NCBI GenBank assembly: GCA_903889845.1
Contig: CAISZB010000344.1
Span: forward strand, 1 to 6,963
Reading direction: 5' to 3'
Source of the DNA: an uncultured Verrucomicrobium sp.
GTDB taxonomy: Bacteria > Verrucomicrobiota > Verrucomicrobiia > Methylacidiphilales > GAS474
Length of the DNA stretch: 6,963 nucleotides
In this document: positions 6,333 through 6,963 of the stretch, in pieces
Layout: each line of letters opens with the position of its first letter
How positions within the stretch are numbered: the first letter of the stretch is position 1
Position numbers and translations under genes: made by a program
Notes under the pieces: model-generated
Told to the model about the DNA's origin: nothing
Seen by the model: the letters and a program-made list of their open reading frames with translations, nothing else
Databases searched by the model: none

Positions 6333-6963
6333 ATGTCTGCCCCCGACCCCCTCTCCGCCCTCACCGACGCCCTCCTCGATTCCTATGCGGAGTGCGGGGG
6401 GATCAACCACATCGACGGGGTCAACCTCCCCTCGAAGCCGGTCGTCGCCGCGCTGACGGAGGAGATCCTTCACCTCCTCTTCCCCGGCTTCTACGCCGGG
6501 CGGCCCATCTGCGGGAAGGAGATGCCGGGCCTGGTCTTGGAGACGCTCCGCGACCTCCGGCCGAAGCTGGTGGAGGAGATCGGGAAGAGCCTCGACTTCG
6601 CCCCCGTCCCCGGCCTGACGGCGGAGGGGGAGGCCGACTTTTTCCTCGCGCAGCTCATTCCCGTCCGGACGATCCTCCAGACCGATGTCGAGGCGGCCCA
6701 CGCGGGCGACCCGGCGGCGGGGAGCACCGAGGAGGTGATCCTTTCCTACCCCTGCATCGAGGCCATCGCCGTCTACCGGCTGGCGAACGTCCTCTACCGG
6801 CGGCAGATCGCCCTCCTGCCCCGGATGATGACGGAATGGGCCCACTCCCGCACGGGGATCGACATCCATCCGGGCGCGACGATCGGCTCCCATTTCTTCA
6901 TCGACCACGGCACCGGCGTCGTCATCGGGGAGACGTGCGAAATCGGGCGCAACGTGAAGGTCT
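6333..6963 (+). CDS. cysE: Serine O-acetyltransferase (EpsC/CysE family), 3' end beyond the window
   Basis: An open frame from ATG 6333 runs to the window edge (210 codons) without a stop. The enzyme transfers acetyl from acetyl-CoA to L-serine, giving O-acetylserine, the first committed step of cysteine synthesis. The N-terminal helical region holds the SATase-type segment around residues 110-120 (PVRTILQTDVEAA), with Asp119 matching a conserved acidic residue. The left-handed beta-helix begins at TGIDIHPGATIG (about 174-185). Asp191-His192 in FFIDHGTGVVIGE match the catalytic Asp-His pair (D157/H158 in E. coli CysE), and GETCEIG follows. The extended N-terminus suits the EpsC-type long form rather than the shorter E. 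coli form. ATG 6333 is the plausible start; the preceding bases (CCTCTCTTTTTTTGCC) have no Shine-Dalgarno. Probably transcribed separately from the gene upstream, given the terminator between them. The symbol rests on family membership. Confidence 0.92.
   Translation, partial: MSAPDPLSALTDALLDSYAECGGINHIDGVNLPSKPVVAALTEEILHLLFPGFYAGRPICGKEMPGLVLETLRDLRPKLVEEIGKSLDFAPVPGLTAEGEADFFLAQLIPVRTILQTDVEAAHAGDPAAGSTEEVILSYPCIEAIAVYRLANVLYRRQIALLPRMMTEWAHSRTGIDIHPGATIGSHFFIDHGTGVVIGETCEIGRNVKV

Noticed and set aside
1..6963. CRISPR arrays, insertion sequences, tRNA or rRNA genes, toxin-antitoxin or defence genes
   Set aside because: No regularly spaced repeats, transposase-like product, terminal inverted repeats with duplications, cloverleaf or known defence domain could be found on either strand.

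Overview
The window is ordinary chromosomal DNA from a GC-rich Gram-negative bacterium. Codon third positions are mostly G or C, and one protein has a signal peptide and ends in an aromatic residue like an outer-membrane barrel. The gene set (stand-alone FIST protein, miaB, Aer-type receptor, EpsC-type serine acetyltransferase) and the general lack of Shine-Dalgarno sites on the + strand would suit a member of Verrucomicrobiota. That placement is an inference; nothing in the sequence proves it. I see no tRNA, rRNA, insertion sequence, CRISPR array or phage gene.

Layout: (1) 62-3301, + strand: a FIST-domain sensory protein, then miaB (tRNA 2-methylthio modification) after 19 nt, then a six-helix membrane protein of unknown function whose ATG overlaps the miaB stop (ATGA). 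These three look like one transcription unit. (2) 3308-4910, - strand: a full-length aerotaxis receptor gene (aer: FAD-binding PAS, membrane hairpin, HAMP, methyl-accepting signalling domain), broken by one extra base at about 4577. Its stop lies 6 nt from the end of the membrane-protein gene, and an inverted repeat brackets the two convergent stops. (3) 4911-5203: an A+T-richer divergent intergenic region with several short inverted repeats and one speculative 40-codon ORF. (4) 5204-6151, + strand: a signal-peptide-bearing predicted outer-membrane beta-barrel protein, followed by a strong intrinsic terminator at 6175-6210. (5) 6333 to the window edge, + strand: the first 210 codons of a serine O-acetyltransferase (cysteine biosynthesis), cut by the end of the window.

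The genes do not form one pathway: they cover tRNA maturation, small-molecule and redox sensing, envelope and sulfur assimilation. I find no convincing new multi-gene system. The points most worth a second look are the precise single-base frameshift in aer, the pyrimidine-rich, SD-less leaders of four + strand genes, and the structured divergent intergenic region.
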